The notes under the pieces were generated by a model. It was given only the letters and a program-made list of their open reading frames with translations. It was not told the DNA's origin and did no database searches. Source: Phytophthora colocasiae (Eukaryota; Oomycota; Peronosporomycetes; Peronosporales; Peronosporaceae). From it: a DNA stretch of 64,000 nucleotides. Of the stretch, positions 45,559-57,474 are shown piece by piece. Position 1 is the stretch's first letter, and each line of letters starts with the position of its first letter. The translations under genes and the position numbers were made by a program. The stretch spans positions 2,170,001 to 2,234,000 of the forward strand of contig JAGKQI010000090.1 in assembly GCA_018806915.1 (NCBI GenBank), written 5' to 3'.

Positions 45559-46488
45559 CTAGTAGCGCAAATGACGGTACGGCTTCGACGGGTATTGGCC
45601 TGACGTTTGCTGCGTCTTCGTCGTAGCTGGAGTCTTCCCAGAGTAGCCGGCTGCTGTTCCAGAAGTACTCTTCACACCCCCGTTCACCCTCAGACCAACT
45701 TCGGCACCCGCCTTGACACCTGCGCCGACACCGACATTAGCCCCCGCCTTGATACCAGCACCAACGTCAGTATTACCATTGACGCCAGCACCAGCCTTCA
45801 CTCCGACTCCAAGGTTAGCGTCAGCAGCGACTCCAGCGCCGGTCTTGACTCCAGCTTCAAGACTTGCACCGGCACCAAGGTTGGCCCCAGCATTCAAACC
45901 GACGCCAACTCCAGCCTTCACACCAGCACCAAGGTTCGCTCCTGCGTCCAATCCAGCATCAGCCTTCACGCCAACCCCCAGATTTGCACCGCCGTTCACA
46001 CCGACGCCAGCTCCAACCCCAAGATTAGCACCAACACCAGCACCTGCATTCAGACCGACACCCGCTCTAGTGCCGTATCCTCCGACGTTTACACCTGCAC
46101 CTGCACCGACCTTGCCACCAGCACCGACGCCTACGCCACCTCCAACGTTGGCATCCACACCCACACCAGCTCCAAGGCCTCCGTACCCGCCGACTCCAGC
46201 ACCAGCTTTCACACCTCCACCGAGATTAGCACCCGCCTTCACCCCCGCGCCAAGACCTGCTGCGACGTCTGCACCAATATTCGCGCCGAGATTCAGGAGC
46301 GCGTTGAGCCCCGCGCCGAGCCCACCGTGAACACCCGTGCCAACACTCACAGTCTTGCCTCCGTTGGCGCTGTAGCTGTCTGTGGACTTGCCGTACGTCT
46401 CGACCACTTCCACAGAGGCGTCCACCATCCCGTTCGAGAAGGCCACGGCGGCCACACACAGAGCGACGATCGTCTTGCTGAACACCAT
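45559..46488 (-). CDS. Secreted glycine-rich repeat protein (Gly), intact short form (309 aa)
   Basis: Open from the ATG at 46488 to the stop at 45559, with signal peptide, repeats and the YRHLRY end intact. It lacks one block of repeats relative to the 347-residue copy at 57475. It is divergent from the CC gene at 46941 (452 bp apart), with its core promoter at 46565-46577. Repeat-number change between otherwise similar copies suggests slippage or unequal exchange within the repeats. Function is unknown; an extracellular structural role is only an inference from composition. Confidence 0.88.
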   Translation of the reverse strand: MVFSKTIVALCVAAVAFSNGMVDASVEVVETYGKSTDSYSANGGKTVSVGTGVHGGLGAGLNALLNLGANIGADVAAGLGAGVKAGANLGGGVKAGAGVGGYGGLGAGVGVDANVGGGVGVGAGGKVGAGAGVNVGGYGTRAGVGLNAGAGVGANLGVGAGVGVNGGANLGVGVKADAGLDAGANLGAGVKAGVGVGLNAGANLGAGASLEAGVKTGAGVAADANLGVGVKAGAGVNGNTDVGAGIKAGANVGVGAGVKAGAEVGLRVNGGVKSTSGTAAGYSGKTPATTKTQQTSGQYPSKPYRHLRY

Positions 46489-46940
46489 CTTGATAGTTGG
46501 ACTTGGAGTCGAGGCTTGGTTGTTGGAGCTTGTGTAGCTGGTAACCGAGTGACCGGTAGATCCAAAATTGGATAATGGACTTTCAACCTGGAGGCACTGC
46601 AGTGCTAGGGAACTATGTCGCGCAGGGCACACTTCTCACAAGCACTTCACTTCTCTACCGAGGAAGCAGGACTCGCATCTGGTCGCCACCTCATGACAAT
46701 AACAACTGGAGGCAGATACGGCGTCTGAAGTTCTGAACCACGAGGCCGTCGACTATTTCGCGCCCCTTCAAGCGACATGTGAACGACTCCGATAGTACTT
46801 CGAAGTAGCAATAGTAGTTTGCGTTGAAGCAAGCTTCAAGAATCTTGAATCAAAACCGCCAAATGCCTCGAATAGTTGGAAATCGAAACGGATCTCGAAC
46901 ACTTTGTGTTGGCACCTTGTAGTTGTAGACCTCAACGGTC

Positions 46941-49594
46941 ATGTTCCTTGAGCTGTCCTTCGGCTCGCAGGCTGATGATGACAAAGAGGTCACTACATCT
47001 AAAGATGCGCATCAATGGAGATACGAAGACAAGGAGGAAATGTCTCTCGATGAGCTCATCTCCGACTTCCAGCAGAGTGCCACGAGTCATCGCAAGTTAA
47101 AGCAGAGCGTGTCGAAGCAGACCTTGTCGAGCTTCAATTCTTCACCAGTGCGAGCGGCATCACCTCCAAAGTTGTCGAAAAAGAAGGAGCGCGACAAGAA
47201 AGACAGAATCTTTCCTGCTCGTGCTCATGCCGTAAAGCGAACGCATAAGACGAAACCAGTCAAACTCGCTGCGAAGAAAGAGAGAATGGATGATCTCAGT
47301 GACGACGACGTAGCTGTATCACCCATGCCTCGCCTCGACCAAGTGCTTCGAAACAAACCATCATTTATCCCCAAACGCCGAGCCATCGTTGGATCCTCCA
47401 CCCAGTCAAGACGAACTCCAACTCAACAGAGAAAACCCAAAGCCAGATCGCCGGTGTTGTCTTCTCCTTCTCTGACTCCACAGTCGCTATCCCCACCAAC
47501 GTCTTCATCCTCTCTACTCTCGACATTGGGGGATAACAAGGCTGAAACTCCAGACGAGGACTCCATCGACGCTTTGATAGGGAAGGATATTCGAGACCTC
47601 AATCGATTAATCTCCACTGGGAGTCGTGAGCTTCGACAATCCAGAGGAAGAGCACGATCCCCAACAACCGATGAGATGTCGACGGTGATCCGACAAAGTA
47701 CTCGCTTCCGACGAAACAAAGGCAACGACCACCACTCTTCACTTCGACTTCAACTTCGACGTAAATCCAGGTCTGAGTCACCCCCACCTCCTCCACCACC
47801 AGAAGACCCGGAAGAGGAAGAAGATTCGTTTGCAGAGGAGATACGGAAGCTGAGAACGAGCCGCAGGTTAAGCTCAGTTCTGTCAACTAAAAGTCCAGGG
47901 AAAGAGGCTCCGAACGAGGAAATGAGTCCGAATAGCTCCGAGGTATGCGCCATTGCAGCTTTGAAAGTTCGCAATGCGTCGAACGCTATCAGCGAGTTGT
48001 TACGCGAAGCTCTGAAGCCGTTTGGAGAAAAACAACGGGAGGAAGAGGAAGAGACGACGATTGAAGATGAGGAATCAGGAGCGATCCGGAACGCCGCGAC
48101 GGCAGAGCTACCGTCAGCGACTCGGACGATCGTTTCTCAGTTAGACTTGGCGTTTGCAGAAATGACAGAGCAACGGAAAACTGACTTAAAGGCTGAAGCA
48201 GATGCTGTCGCTGCTGTTAAAGATGCTGAGAAGAAAGAACGAGAAGCTGCTGATGAGAAGAAGAAGGCTGAAGAGAAGGCGGCCAAGGAGAGAGAGATGG
48301 AGATCCTACGCAGGCAATGCAGGGTAAACTCTTGGCGTGCTCGACGGACATTGAACATGTTCTTAATCAGCTTGAAGGCTCCGATACAGTAGAACCAAGC
48401 GACATGGAAGCGGAGATCAAGGCCTTACGGAACGCTACCGAAGTTAAAATCCAAGCAATTGAATCGCAGATATCAACGAAAGCTTCTAAGCAGACTCACA
48501 GCGATCGAGGCGATGGTATTTCATGGCAAGCAGTGGACTGGATACAAACCAACGTTGAAATGGCTCCTGGAACTCCTTCCAAACGCACTGAGGAAAGGCT
48601 GGAAGTGACTGAACGTGAGGAAGCTGTGCCAGAGGAGAATGAAGAACCATTCGAGAGAATTTTACAGCTGCAGGTGCTGGAGAAACTGGACCTGACGATG
48701 CTCAAACTCAAACACGTTCTTGCAATCGACACGAAGGAAGTTGCAGAAGCAAAAGAGAAGGAGAGACAAGAGCGAGAGAAAGAGGCGAAGATTCTAGCAC
48801 AGCAAATCTTAGAGGACGAGCGGAAGAAGCTTGAGCGTGAAGATGCGATGAATGCAAGGCGGAGGGTAATGGGACTGACCTCCGTCGATGAAGTAGAGGG
48901 TTGGATCGAAGAAGGACGGCAGCTTTGGGATGAAGTTGGGTACGATAGATCACTGAATCGATTGCTGACCTCGATGGAGAGCTGTACGAGTCAGCAGAAC
49001 CAGAAAAATCGATATGCCAATTCTGATAACTTCGCATCTAAACGAGCGGAAGCACTGCATCAGTTTGACGGCTTACCTGGTGTTGTTTCAACTGCTACCG
49101 AAAACAAGCCAGGTCTGGGTCGGACCGAGGCCAGTCCGGTTCATAGTGTTGCTCAGCTACGGTGGATAGAGACCGCATGTTCCCCAAGCGACAGTGGAAG
49201 TGACGAAGACAACGCCAGAGGTGGATTCGCCAGTACCATCAACTCACCTTCACTTCGAATTGACAGGCGTCACAGAAAACAAAGAGGTATGAACGACTAT
49301 TGTCGGGATCAACATTCTTCATCGTCTCCACGACAGCCGCAAGAAATATTACCGAATTCACGTGAACTCACGGCGAGAAGATACTGCGACAACGAAACAT
49401 TTCATGACAAGGATTTCTTAAAGGACCACCGTCGTGACAGAAGATTAACGAAGCAGAAGACACGGGAACGGGGGAGTAGACACCAGCAAGAAGTGGCCCG
49501 AACAATCCAAGCTTTACAAGTGGAGAGGCGACAGAAAGCTACCTGGATTCGAAGTCGCGTTTGGAGCCCGTCGACTGGACGGTATCCCTTGTAG
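46941..49594 (+). pseudogene. Coiled-coil protein (CC), left-arm copy of unit B
   Basis: The cleanest N-terminal half among the copies: one frame of about 455 family-specific codons through the disordered and acidic regions into the coiled coil. The 5-base loss (ATCCC) near 48314 then ends the frame at 48392. The remaining 425 codons are open in the next frame (48317-49594) to the conserved C-terminus (ALQVERRQKATWIRSR). Frameshifted as read, although two separate products from one transcript cannot be excluded. Function unknown; a cytoskeletal or scaffolding role would be a guess from the coiled coil. Confidence 0.8.
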
Positions 49595-49760
49595 GCTGTA
49601 ACCAATAAAGGTATGACGAAAGCATAGTTCAATTTATAACTCACACGTCGAAGTACGTGAACTCCGTAGTGTGTATTGAATTCAACAACACAAAGTTTCA
49701 AGTCAAGTTGTGTTTTTGTATTTACATGTTACGTCCGAAAGTGGACGGTGCTGTCACCAG

Positions 49761-50602
49761 TTACTGGATGAAAGACTCGTACTTGGCCGGGTTCCAGTCC
49801 GGGAAGAACTTGGCCACGCTCTCCTGCGCCTCCTGCTCCGTACCGACAACACCGCGACCTTCCTCGAACAGCGTCGTGAGGAACGCCTGGAAGTCCGTGT
49901 TGAACTTCTTCTTGTTCTCCTCGAAGTCGACGTGACGCACCTCGATCTTCTTGTTCAGTTTCTTCTCCACGAGGTCGCGGATCTGCAGCGGAGACAAACG
50001 TTCAGCTTCGAACGGGATCCTGGCACCTTCCAGTGCGCTCTTTGGCGCCGTAGACAGCACGTGAGCCACGAAACGTCCGACGTCCGTGCGTGCCGTGATA
50101 CTGAAAGCAGTCTCACCCTTGCCCACCACGTTCATGTAACCTTCGTCGTAGTGGTAGTCTAGGAAGTAAGGCAGGAACTCGGCGAACAGACCCGTGTAGA
50201 AGATGGTGAAGGGGATCTGGTGCTGCGTAAGTAGGTCCTGCACCTCCTTCTTAGTCACGTTCGGACCTTCCGTCACTTTGACACCGTACTCGGCCGGTAC
50301 GAACAGCTGGATACCGGCAGCCTTGGCAGCGGAACGATAGCCTTCTGCACGGGCATGTTGTAGGGCGACACGGTGCTGACAGCCACTTCACTGCCGCTCA
50401 GAGCCTTCTTGACGGCGTCCTCGTCCTCGTACGAGACCTGGTAGAGCGTAGCACCGCGCGCCTTGAAGGCCTGCAGCTCCGGTTTGGACTCGTCACGCGT
50501 GAGGATGGCGACCGACACGTCGCTCTTCTTGAGCAGCTCGTCCACGACGGTGCCGCCGACGCCGCCAGCTCCGATGATGGCGAACTTGGTGTAGACAGAC
50601 AT
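49761..50602 (-). pseudogene. NmrA-like oxidoreductase, left-arm copy of unit B, one frameshift
   Basis: ATG at 50602. One G is missing near 50332 (GCAGCGGAACG for GCAGCGGGAACG), shifting the frame after about 90 residues. The remaining 171 codons are open to 49761. Apart from that base it reads like the intact gene at 22321-23163. Confidence 0.88.
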
Positions 50603-50673
50603 GGCTGGGATGTGTGGTGGTGGTGGGGTGGTAGAGTGGACTTGTGTCGTAGTGAGACTTTTGAATTATGAGC

Positions 50674-52149
50674 GGTAGAACTCTGGTAGAACCTGCACGG
50701 ACACGCTGATGACACATTGATCTGCTGACGTACTTGAAGTGCTTTACCATATATTGTTGTCATGCTGGTTCCGTAAATAACGACCAATCGATACTGCTGT
50801 ATTAGAGCCGTCATCAGGTGTTAGGCTGCATTTCACAATGGACAACTACATACCTGTGCATCATTGTGCTTTATTCATGGACGTTTCGTCATATCGATGC
50901 AGTATACTGCATTGAAGTGGCTTTAACATGTCAAGAGTTTCGACTGGATCGCATCGGCAGGGCCGTGCTCGTCAGCTTCATTGTTAGGATACCGGAAGAA
51001 CCTTAGTCTTCTGCTGTGCGCGCCTACATCATGTAGTGTAGTCGACAAAACCGCATCATTAATGTTACCTGTTTCTCCCGTTAACCTTAACCATGCAGCG
51101 CTCGCTTTGACCATAAAACTATCATGCACCTATTCACGGACATTTACCTTGAGATATGCGTATGTACCGTACCGTACGTCATCTGAAGCGCACTCGACAT
51201 GCGGTCACCAGCTGCCAAGTGTCCGGCATGAGGTCCTCCAGCATTCAAGCGCGCGTTACACCGATCGACAGAATGCAGCGTCCATATAAAAAGGGCGCCT
51301 GTGATATAAAATTGTGTGCACATTTTGTTATCAACCAATCAAATTGCCCGATGCAGCGTTCAATCGCTAAAATAAAACTCCACCAGCCACTCGATAAAAT
51401 GGAGGAAGCGGACGAGGAGTCCTCGCAGCCCCCACCACCCGCGACAGTATTGCAGGAAGCAAAGGAGGTTGCCACACACAGGCCTCCTTGACGAGGTGTA
51501 CGCGCCAGCCAAACAACGCCGCATGCACTACACAATACAAGAAAAACGACGTGTCCTTTTAAGCTATAGAGGGGCTAAGCCAACGCAAAGCTACGCAAGA
51601 GCAACAGCTACTGCTACGACGGCGAAAGGAGAGCGCTTGGCTACGATAAAGCGTGCCATTTCAGCCTGGGAATCCATTAAACCGTCACTAGTGCAATTTT
51701 TAGTGCAAAATACAGCTGCTCTCTATCTTTTACCAAAATCGATATTAATTCGCTCTCACATAACCAGTCTACACGCGCCGAACAGACTTTGCACCTGCGG
51801 GAAAGTGGTCGTTGCATTCTGTCGATCGGTGTAAGCGTTTTGAAGCTCACAATCATTCCAAGACAAAAAATACTACCGAAAGAATTGTCCCGTACTTAAG
51901 AACTCGCTTGGCCCGATGCTTAAGTTAGCTTGACAGGTAATCTCAAATGTCGTTAATCTCAAATGTCGTTAGAATGTTACTGTCGTATTTATGGTACATG
52001 TATCCGTCCATGTACCGTAGCCTTACTTTAGTTATGGTATTCACAATCCGCCCTACCATGCTCAAGTACGTCAGCAGCTCTTCTTGCCACGATGGCGCTA
52101 ACGAGGACGATGATTAGCTTCGGCTTAGCAAAATACTCGGTATTTACCT
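50674..52149. other. Palindrome spacer, unit B
   Basis: 1476-bp counterpart of 20765-22249. It contains the same 16-bp palindrome (near 50896-50911) and the same TAATCTCAAATGTCGT tandem duplication (near 51937-51969). No complete gene. Confidence 0.7.
51399..51930 (+). pseudogene. Possible psq/HTH-type transposase N-terminal fragment (spacer, unit B)
   Basis: Same fragment as 21491-22020. Here the stretch after KGERLATIKRAISAWESIK is undisturbed, giving a longer open piece (51469-51834). The first frameshift near 51470 is shared with unit A. No catalytic domain follows. Confidence 0.4.
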
Positions 52150-52220
52150 GCTCATAATTCAAAAGTCTCAGTACGACTCAAGTCCACTCTACCACCCCAC
52201 CACCACCACACATCCCAGCC

Positions 52221-53063
52221 ATGTCTGTCTACACCAAGTTCGCCATCATCGGAGCCGGCGGCGTCGGCGGCACCGTCGTGGACGAGCTGCTCAAGAAGAG
52301 CGACGTGTCGGTCGCCATCCTCACGCGTGACGAGTCCAAACCGGAGCTGCAGGCCTTCAAGGCGCGCGGTGCTACACTCCACCAGGTCTCGTACGAGGAC
52401 GAGGACGCCGTGAAGAAGGCTCTGAGCGGCAGTGAAGTGGCTGTCAGCACCGTGTCGCCCTACAACATGCCCGTGCAGAAGGCTATCGTTCCCGCTGCCA
52501 AGGCTGCCGGTATCCAGCTGTTCGTACCGGCCGAGTACGGTGTCAAAGTGACGGAAGGTCCGAACGTGACCAAGAAGGGAGGTGCAGGACCTACTTACGC
52601 AGCACCAGATCCCTTCACCATCTTCTACACGGGTCTGTTCGCCGAGTTCCTGCCTTACTTCCTAGACTACCACTACGACGAAGGTTACATGAACGTGGTG
52701 GGCAAGGGTGAGACTGCTTTCAGTATCACGGCACGCACGGACGTCGGACGTTTCGTGGCTCACGTGCTGTCTACGGCGCCAAAGAGCGCACTGGAAGGTG
52801 CCAGGATCCCGTTCGAAGCTGAACGTTTGTCTCCGCTGCAGATCCGCGACCTCGTGGAGAAGAAACTGAACAAGAAGATCGAGGTGCGTTACGTCGACTT
52901 CGAGGAGAACAAGAAGAAGTTCAACACGGACTTCCAGGCGTTCCTCACGACGCTGTTCGAGGAAGGTCGCGGTGTTGTCGGTACGGAGCAGGAGGCGCAG
53001 GAGAGCGTGGCCAAGTTCTTCCCGGACTGGAACCCGGCCAAGTACGAGTCTTTCATCCAGTAA
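52221..53063 (+). CDS. NmrA-like oxidoreductase with a compensated internal frameshift
   Basis: Open for 280 residues, the same length as 22321-23163. One extra G after AAGAAGG near 52578 and one missing C in GATCCCTTC near 52611 cancel each other. About 13 residues between VTKK and PFTIFY are thereby replaced by a different sequence (GGAGPTYAAPD instead of EVQDLLTQHQI). The Rossmann loop GAGGVGG and the C-terminal domain are unaffected. Other changes include Tyr to His near residue 53 and His to Tyr near 223. Whether the altered helix is tolerated is unknown. Core promoter at 52150. Confidence 0.88.
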   Translation: MSVYTKFAIIGAGGVGGTVVDELLKKSDVSVAILTRDESKPELQAFKARGATLHQVSYEDEDAVKKALSGSEVAVSTVSPYNMPVQKAIVPAAKAAGIQLFVPAEYGVKVTEGPNVTKKGGAGPTYAAPDPFTIFYTGLFAEFLPYFLDYHYDEGYMNVVGKGETAFSITARTDVGRFVAHVLSTAPKSALEGARIPFEAERLSPLQIRDLVEKKLNKKIEVRYVDFEENKKKFNTDFQAFLTTLFEEGRGVVGTEQEAQESVAKFFPDWNPAKYESFIQ

Positions 53064-55455
53064 CTGGTGACAGCACCGTCCAGTTTCGGACGTAACATGT
53101 AAATACAAAAACACAACTTGACCTGATTGCTTTGTCGAATTCAATACACACTACGAAGCTTTCGTCATACCTTTATTGGTTCCAGCCTACAAGGGACCAA
53201 ACGTGACTTCGAATCCAGGTAGCTTTCTGTCGCCTCTCCACTTGTAAAGCTTGGATTGTTCGGGCCACTTCTTGCTGGTGTCTACTCCCCCGTTCCCGTG
53301 TCTTTTGCTTCGTTAATCTTCTATCACGACGGTGGTCCTTTAAGGAACCCTTGTCATGATATGTTTCGTTGTCGTCGTATCTTCTCGCCGTGAGTTCACG
53401 TGAACTCGGTAATATTTCTTGCGGCTGTCGTGGAGACGATGAAGAATGTTGATCCCGACAATAGTCGTTCATACCTCTTTGTTTTCTGTGACGCCTGTCA
53501 ATTCGAAGTGAAGGTGAGTTGATGGTACTGGCGAATCCACCTCTGGCGTTGTCTTCGTCACTTCCACTGTCGCTTGGGGAACATGCGGTCTCTATCCACC
53601 GTAGCTGAGCAACACTATGAACCGGACTGGCCTCGGTCCGACCCAGACCTGGCTTGTTTTCGGTAGCAGTTGAAACAACACCAGGTAAGCCGTCAAACTG
53701 ATGCAGTGCTTCCGCTCGTTTAGATGCAAAGTTATCAGAATTGGCACATCGATTTTTCTGGTTCTGCTGACTCGTACAGCTCTCCATCGAGGTCAGCAAT
53801 CGATTCAGCGATCTATCGTACCCAACTTCATCCCAAAGCTGCCGTCCTTCTTCGATCCAACCCTCTAATTCATCGACGGAGGTCAGTCCCATTACCCTCC
53901 GCCTTGCATTCATCGCATCTTCACGCTCAAGCTTCTTCCGCTCGTCGTCTACGTTTTGCTGTGCTAGAATCTTCGCCTCTTTCTCTCGCTCTTGTCTCTC
54001 CTTCTCTTTTGCTTCTGCAGCTTCCTTCGTGTCGATTGCAAGAACGTGTTTGAGTTTGAGCATCGTCAGGTCCAGTTTCTCCAGCACCTGCTGATGTAAA
54101 ATTCTCTCGAATGGTTCTTCATTCTCCTCTGGCACAGCTTCCTCACGTTCGGTCACTTCCAGCCTTTCCGCAGTGCGTTTGGAAGGAGTTCCAGGAGTCA
54201 TTTCAACGTTAGTTTGTATCCAGTCCACTGCTTGCCATGAAATACCATCGCCTCGATCGCTGTGATTCTGCTTAGAAGCTTTCGTTGATATCTGCGATTC
54301 AATCGCTTGGATTTTAAGCTCGGTAGCGTTCCGTAAGGCCTTGATCTCCGCTTCCATGTCGGTTAGTTCTACTGTGTCGGAGTCTTCAAGCTGATTAAGA
54401 ACATGTTCAATGTCCGTCGAGCACGCCAAGAGTTTACCCTGCATTGGGATCCTGCGTAGGATCTCCATCTCTCTCTCCTTGGCCGCCTTCTCTTCAGTCT
54501 TCTTCTTCTCATCAGCAGCTTCTCGTTCTTTCTTTTCAGCATCTTTAGCAGCAGCGACAGCATCTGCTTCAGCCTTTAAGTCAGTTTTCCGTTGCTCTGT
54601 CATTTCTGCAAACGCCAAGTCTAACTGAGAAACGATCGTCCGAGTCGCTGACGGTAGCTCTGCCGTCGCGGCGTTCCGGATCGCTCCTGATTCCTCATCT
54701 TCAATCGTCGTCTTTTCCTCTTCCTCTCGTTGTTTTTCTCCAAACGGCTTCAGAGCTTCGCGTAACAACTCGCTGATAGCGTTCGACGCATTGCGAACTT
54801 TCAAAGCTGCAATGGCGCATACCTCGGAGCTATTCGGACTCATTTCCTCGTTCGGAGCCTCTTTCCCTGGACTTTTAGTTGACAGAACTGAGCTTAACCT
54901 GCGGCTCGTTCTCAGCTTCCGTATCTCCTCTGCAAACGAATCTTCTTCCTCTTCCGGGTCTTCTGGTGGTGGAGGAGGTGGGGGTGACTCAGACCTGGAT
55001 TTACGTCGAAGTTGAAGTCGAAGTGAAGAGTGGTGGTCGTTGCCTTTGTTTCGTCGGAAGCGAGTACTTTGTCGGATCACCGTCGACATCTCATCGGTTG
55101 TTGGGGATCGTGCTCTTCCTCTGGATTGTCGAAGCTCACGACTCCCAGTGGAGATTAATCGATTGAGGTCTCGAATATCCTTCCCTATCAAAGCGTCGAT
55201 GGAGTCCTCGTCTGGAGTTTCAGCCTTGTTATCCCCCAATATCGAGAGTAAAGAGGATGAAGATGTTGGTGGGGATAGCGACTGTGGAGTCAGAGAAGGA
55301 GAAGACAACACCGGCGATCTGGCTTTGGGTTTTCTCTGTTGAGTTGGAGTTCGTCTTGACTGGGTGGAGGATCCAACGATGGCTCGGCGTTTGGGGATAA
55401 ATGATGGTTTGTTTCGAAGCACTTGGTCGAGGCGAGGCATGGGTGATACAGCTAC

Positions 55456-56610
55456 CAGGGGTCTCCAAAAATGTATTGTTATTGAAAAAGGGGTATTATT
55501 GTAGGGGGACAATAAGGGAGGGAGCGGCCATCTCAATATTTGGCACTTACGCAATTATTGAAAAGGGGGTCTCTATCTACTTCTTACAGATTAAGAACTA
55601 CGGTTTTAGAGATCTGCTTCTTCTTCGTTGCTGTGTGAGGCACAACCAATCATGGGAACTCCCGTCCGCTTCGAGATAGCACAGTTAGTGTTCATGTTGT
55701 CACACACAACCGCCACTAGATTGCTCAGGTCTAATTTGTAGTGGTCCAGAATCATATCCAAGAACTGAATGTGCTCGTCAGCTGACATTGATGTTTCGTC
55801 CACGAAAGTAGAAAGAGCCAAGAAACGAGTCATCGTCTTAGTAGCCACAAATACGGCCAGTGAATGCTGGGCAGAGTCCGTCAAACCGTCAAATATCAGC
55901 ACGTATTGCTGACTTTTGAGCTCTTCTATAATAGCAGGTTCCATTAATTCCACGCAGCTTTTCATTCGCGCGAGAAGTGTTTTCGAGTTGATCTTGTTGT
56001 ACTTAACCGCTTCTCGAAACACGTCGTCATCGACTGACGAAAATGGAAGATCCTTAAGCACCACAAGTTTCATCCAACCATGCGTAGTACGGGAGTCCTT
56101 ATCGACAAACATGTCCATAGTGACGGGGATTCGTTGTCGAACGCAACGCTCCAGCACTCGCTCATAGTCTGGGTGGCGCCGCAGATGCGAGATGAGGTTA
56201 TGATAGCCGCGACTTCGGTCCTGAAAGATGAAGGTGTTGCATCCGTTGCAGGTTCTTCCTCCGCTTGTTTGGTCTCGATACATCAACGAACAGATCTCCT
56301 TGTTCGAGAGACCAGGGTCTAAGGTAGCCATGGATGACGAGGGTGAACAAGTTGAGTAGAAGAGTGTTGGACTTGGTTCGCAAAATCGGAAATGCCAGCA
56401 TGAGAGTGGCTGTGGTCCCCGGCACGGTATAACGCCCACCGGGAGAGGTTTCGAGGACTGCTTTACTCCTCGACTCTTACCGGATCTTTATAGTATCTTA
56501 TAAGTTGAAGTTGACAATAATATTGTCAATTAAGGGTACGTTCATCAATAAGGGATTGAGACGCCTCCAGCCCCGTCAATCCCTAATCCCTACTTATTTG
56601 GAGAGCCCTG
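55456..56610 (-). mobile_element. hAT DNA transposon, internally deleted, inside CC
   Basis: TACAGCTAC is duplicated at 55447-55455 and 56611-56619 (8-9 bp depending on where the end is drawn). The ends are CAGGGGTCTCCAAA and, inverted, CAGGGCTCTCCAAA, typical hAT termini. The other three CC copies have a single uninterrupted GATACAGCTACGTCGTC here. Confidence 0.9.
55606..56331 (-). pseudogene. hAT transposase N-terminal part (BED finger, truncated)
   Basis: The likely start is MATLDPGLSNKEICSLMY at 56331, though the frame is open further to 56439. A BED-type zinc finger (CNGCNTFIF...YHNLISHLRRH) is followed by the beginning of the RNase H-like domain (YVLIFDGLTDSAQHSLAVF, VVCDNMNTNCAISK). 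The frame ends at 55606, before the insertion domain and the C-terminal dimerisation region, so the protein cannot be a full transposase. Confidence 0.8.
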
Positions 56611-57474
56611 TACAGCTACGTCGTCGTCACTGAGATCATCCATTCTCTCTTTCTTCGCAGCGAGTTTGACTGGTTTCGTCTTATGCGTTCGATTTACGGC
56701 ATGAGCACGAGCAGGGAAGATTCTGTCTTTCTTGTCGCGCTCCTTCCTTTTCGACAACTTTGGAGGTGATGCCGCTCGCACTGGTGAAGAATTGAAGCTC
56801 GACACACTCTGCTTTAACTTGCGATGACTCGTGGCACTCTGCTGGAAGTCGGAGATGAGCTCATCGAGAGACATTTCCTCCTTGTCTTCGTATCTCCATT
56901 GATGCGCATCTTTAGATGTAGTGACCTCCTTGTCATCATCATCCTGTGATCCGAAGGACAGCTCAAGGAACATGACCGTTGAGGTCTACAACTGAAGTTA
57001 CAAGATGCCAACACAAAGTGTTCGAGATCCGTTTCGATTTCCAACTATTCGAGGCATTTGGCGGTTAAGTTGCTTCACTAAACCCCAAATCGAAGTCATG
57101 TATCTTGATTCAAGATTCTTGAAGCTTGCTTCAACGCAAACTACTATTGCTACTTCGAAGTACTATCGGAGTCGTTCACATGTCGCTTGAAGGGGGCGCG
57201 AAATAGTCGACGGCCTCGTGGTTCAGAACTTCAGTCGCCGTATCTGCCTCCAGTTGTTATTGTCATGAGGTGGCGACCAGATGCGAGTCCTGCTTCCTCG
57301 GTAGAGAAGTGAAGTGCTTGTGAGAAGTGGCCTGCCCTGCGCCGACATAGTTCCCTAGCACTGCAGTGCCTCCAGGTTGAAAGTCCATTATCCAATTTCG
57401 GATCTACCGGTCACTCGGTTACCAGCTACACAAGCTCCAACAACCAAGCCTCGACTCCAAGTCCAACTATCAAG

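Larger units (their letters stand above)
53173..56973 (-). pseudogene. Coiled-coil protein (CC), right-arm copy of unit B, split by a hAT element
   Basis: The ATG at 56973 reads MFLELSFGSQDDDDKEV and stays open to the hAT insertion. Beyond the hAT element the frame is open without break from VAVSPMPRLDQVLRNK to the stop at 53173. This includes the 5 bases lost in the left-arm copies and the full coiled coil. Apart from the hAT insertion this is the most complete copy. Its last residues differ (SHVWSLVGWNQ) because a GTCGACGGGCTCC-type segment is deleted. It is divergent from Gly at 57475 (501 bp apart). Confidence 0.85.

Noticed and set aside
45607..46575. Long antisense open frames (240-360 codons) across the Gly genes, rich in Thr/Ser/Pro
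   Set aside because: They arise because repeated GGN/GCN/GTN codons leave few stops on the other strand. They have no signal peptide, no family motif and no promoter, and they appear wherever the sense repeats appear.
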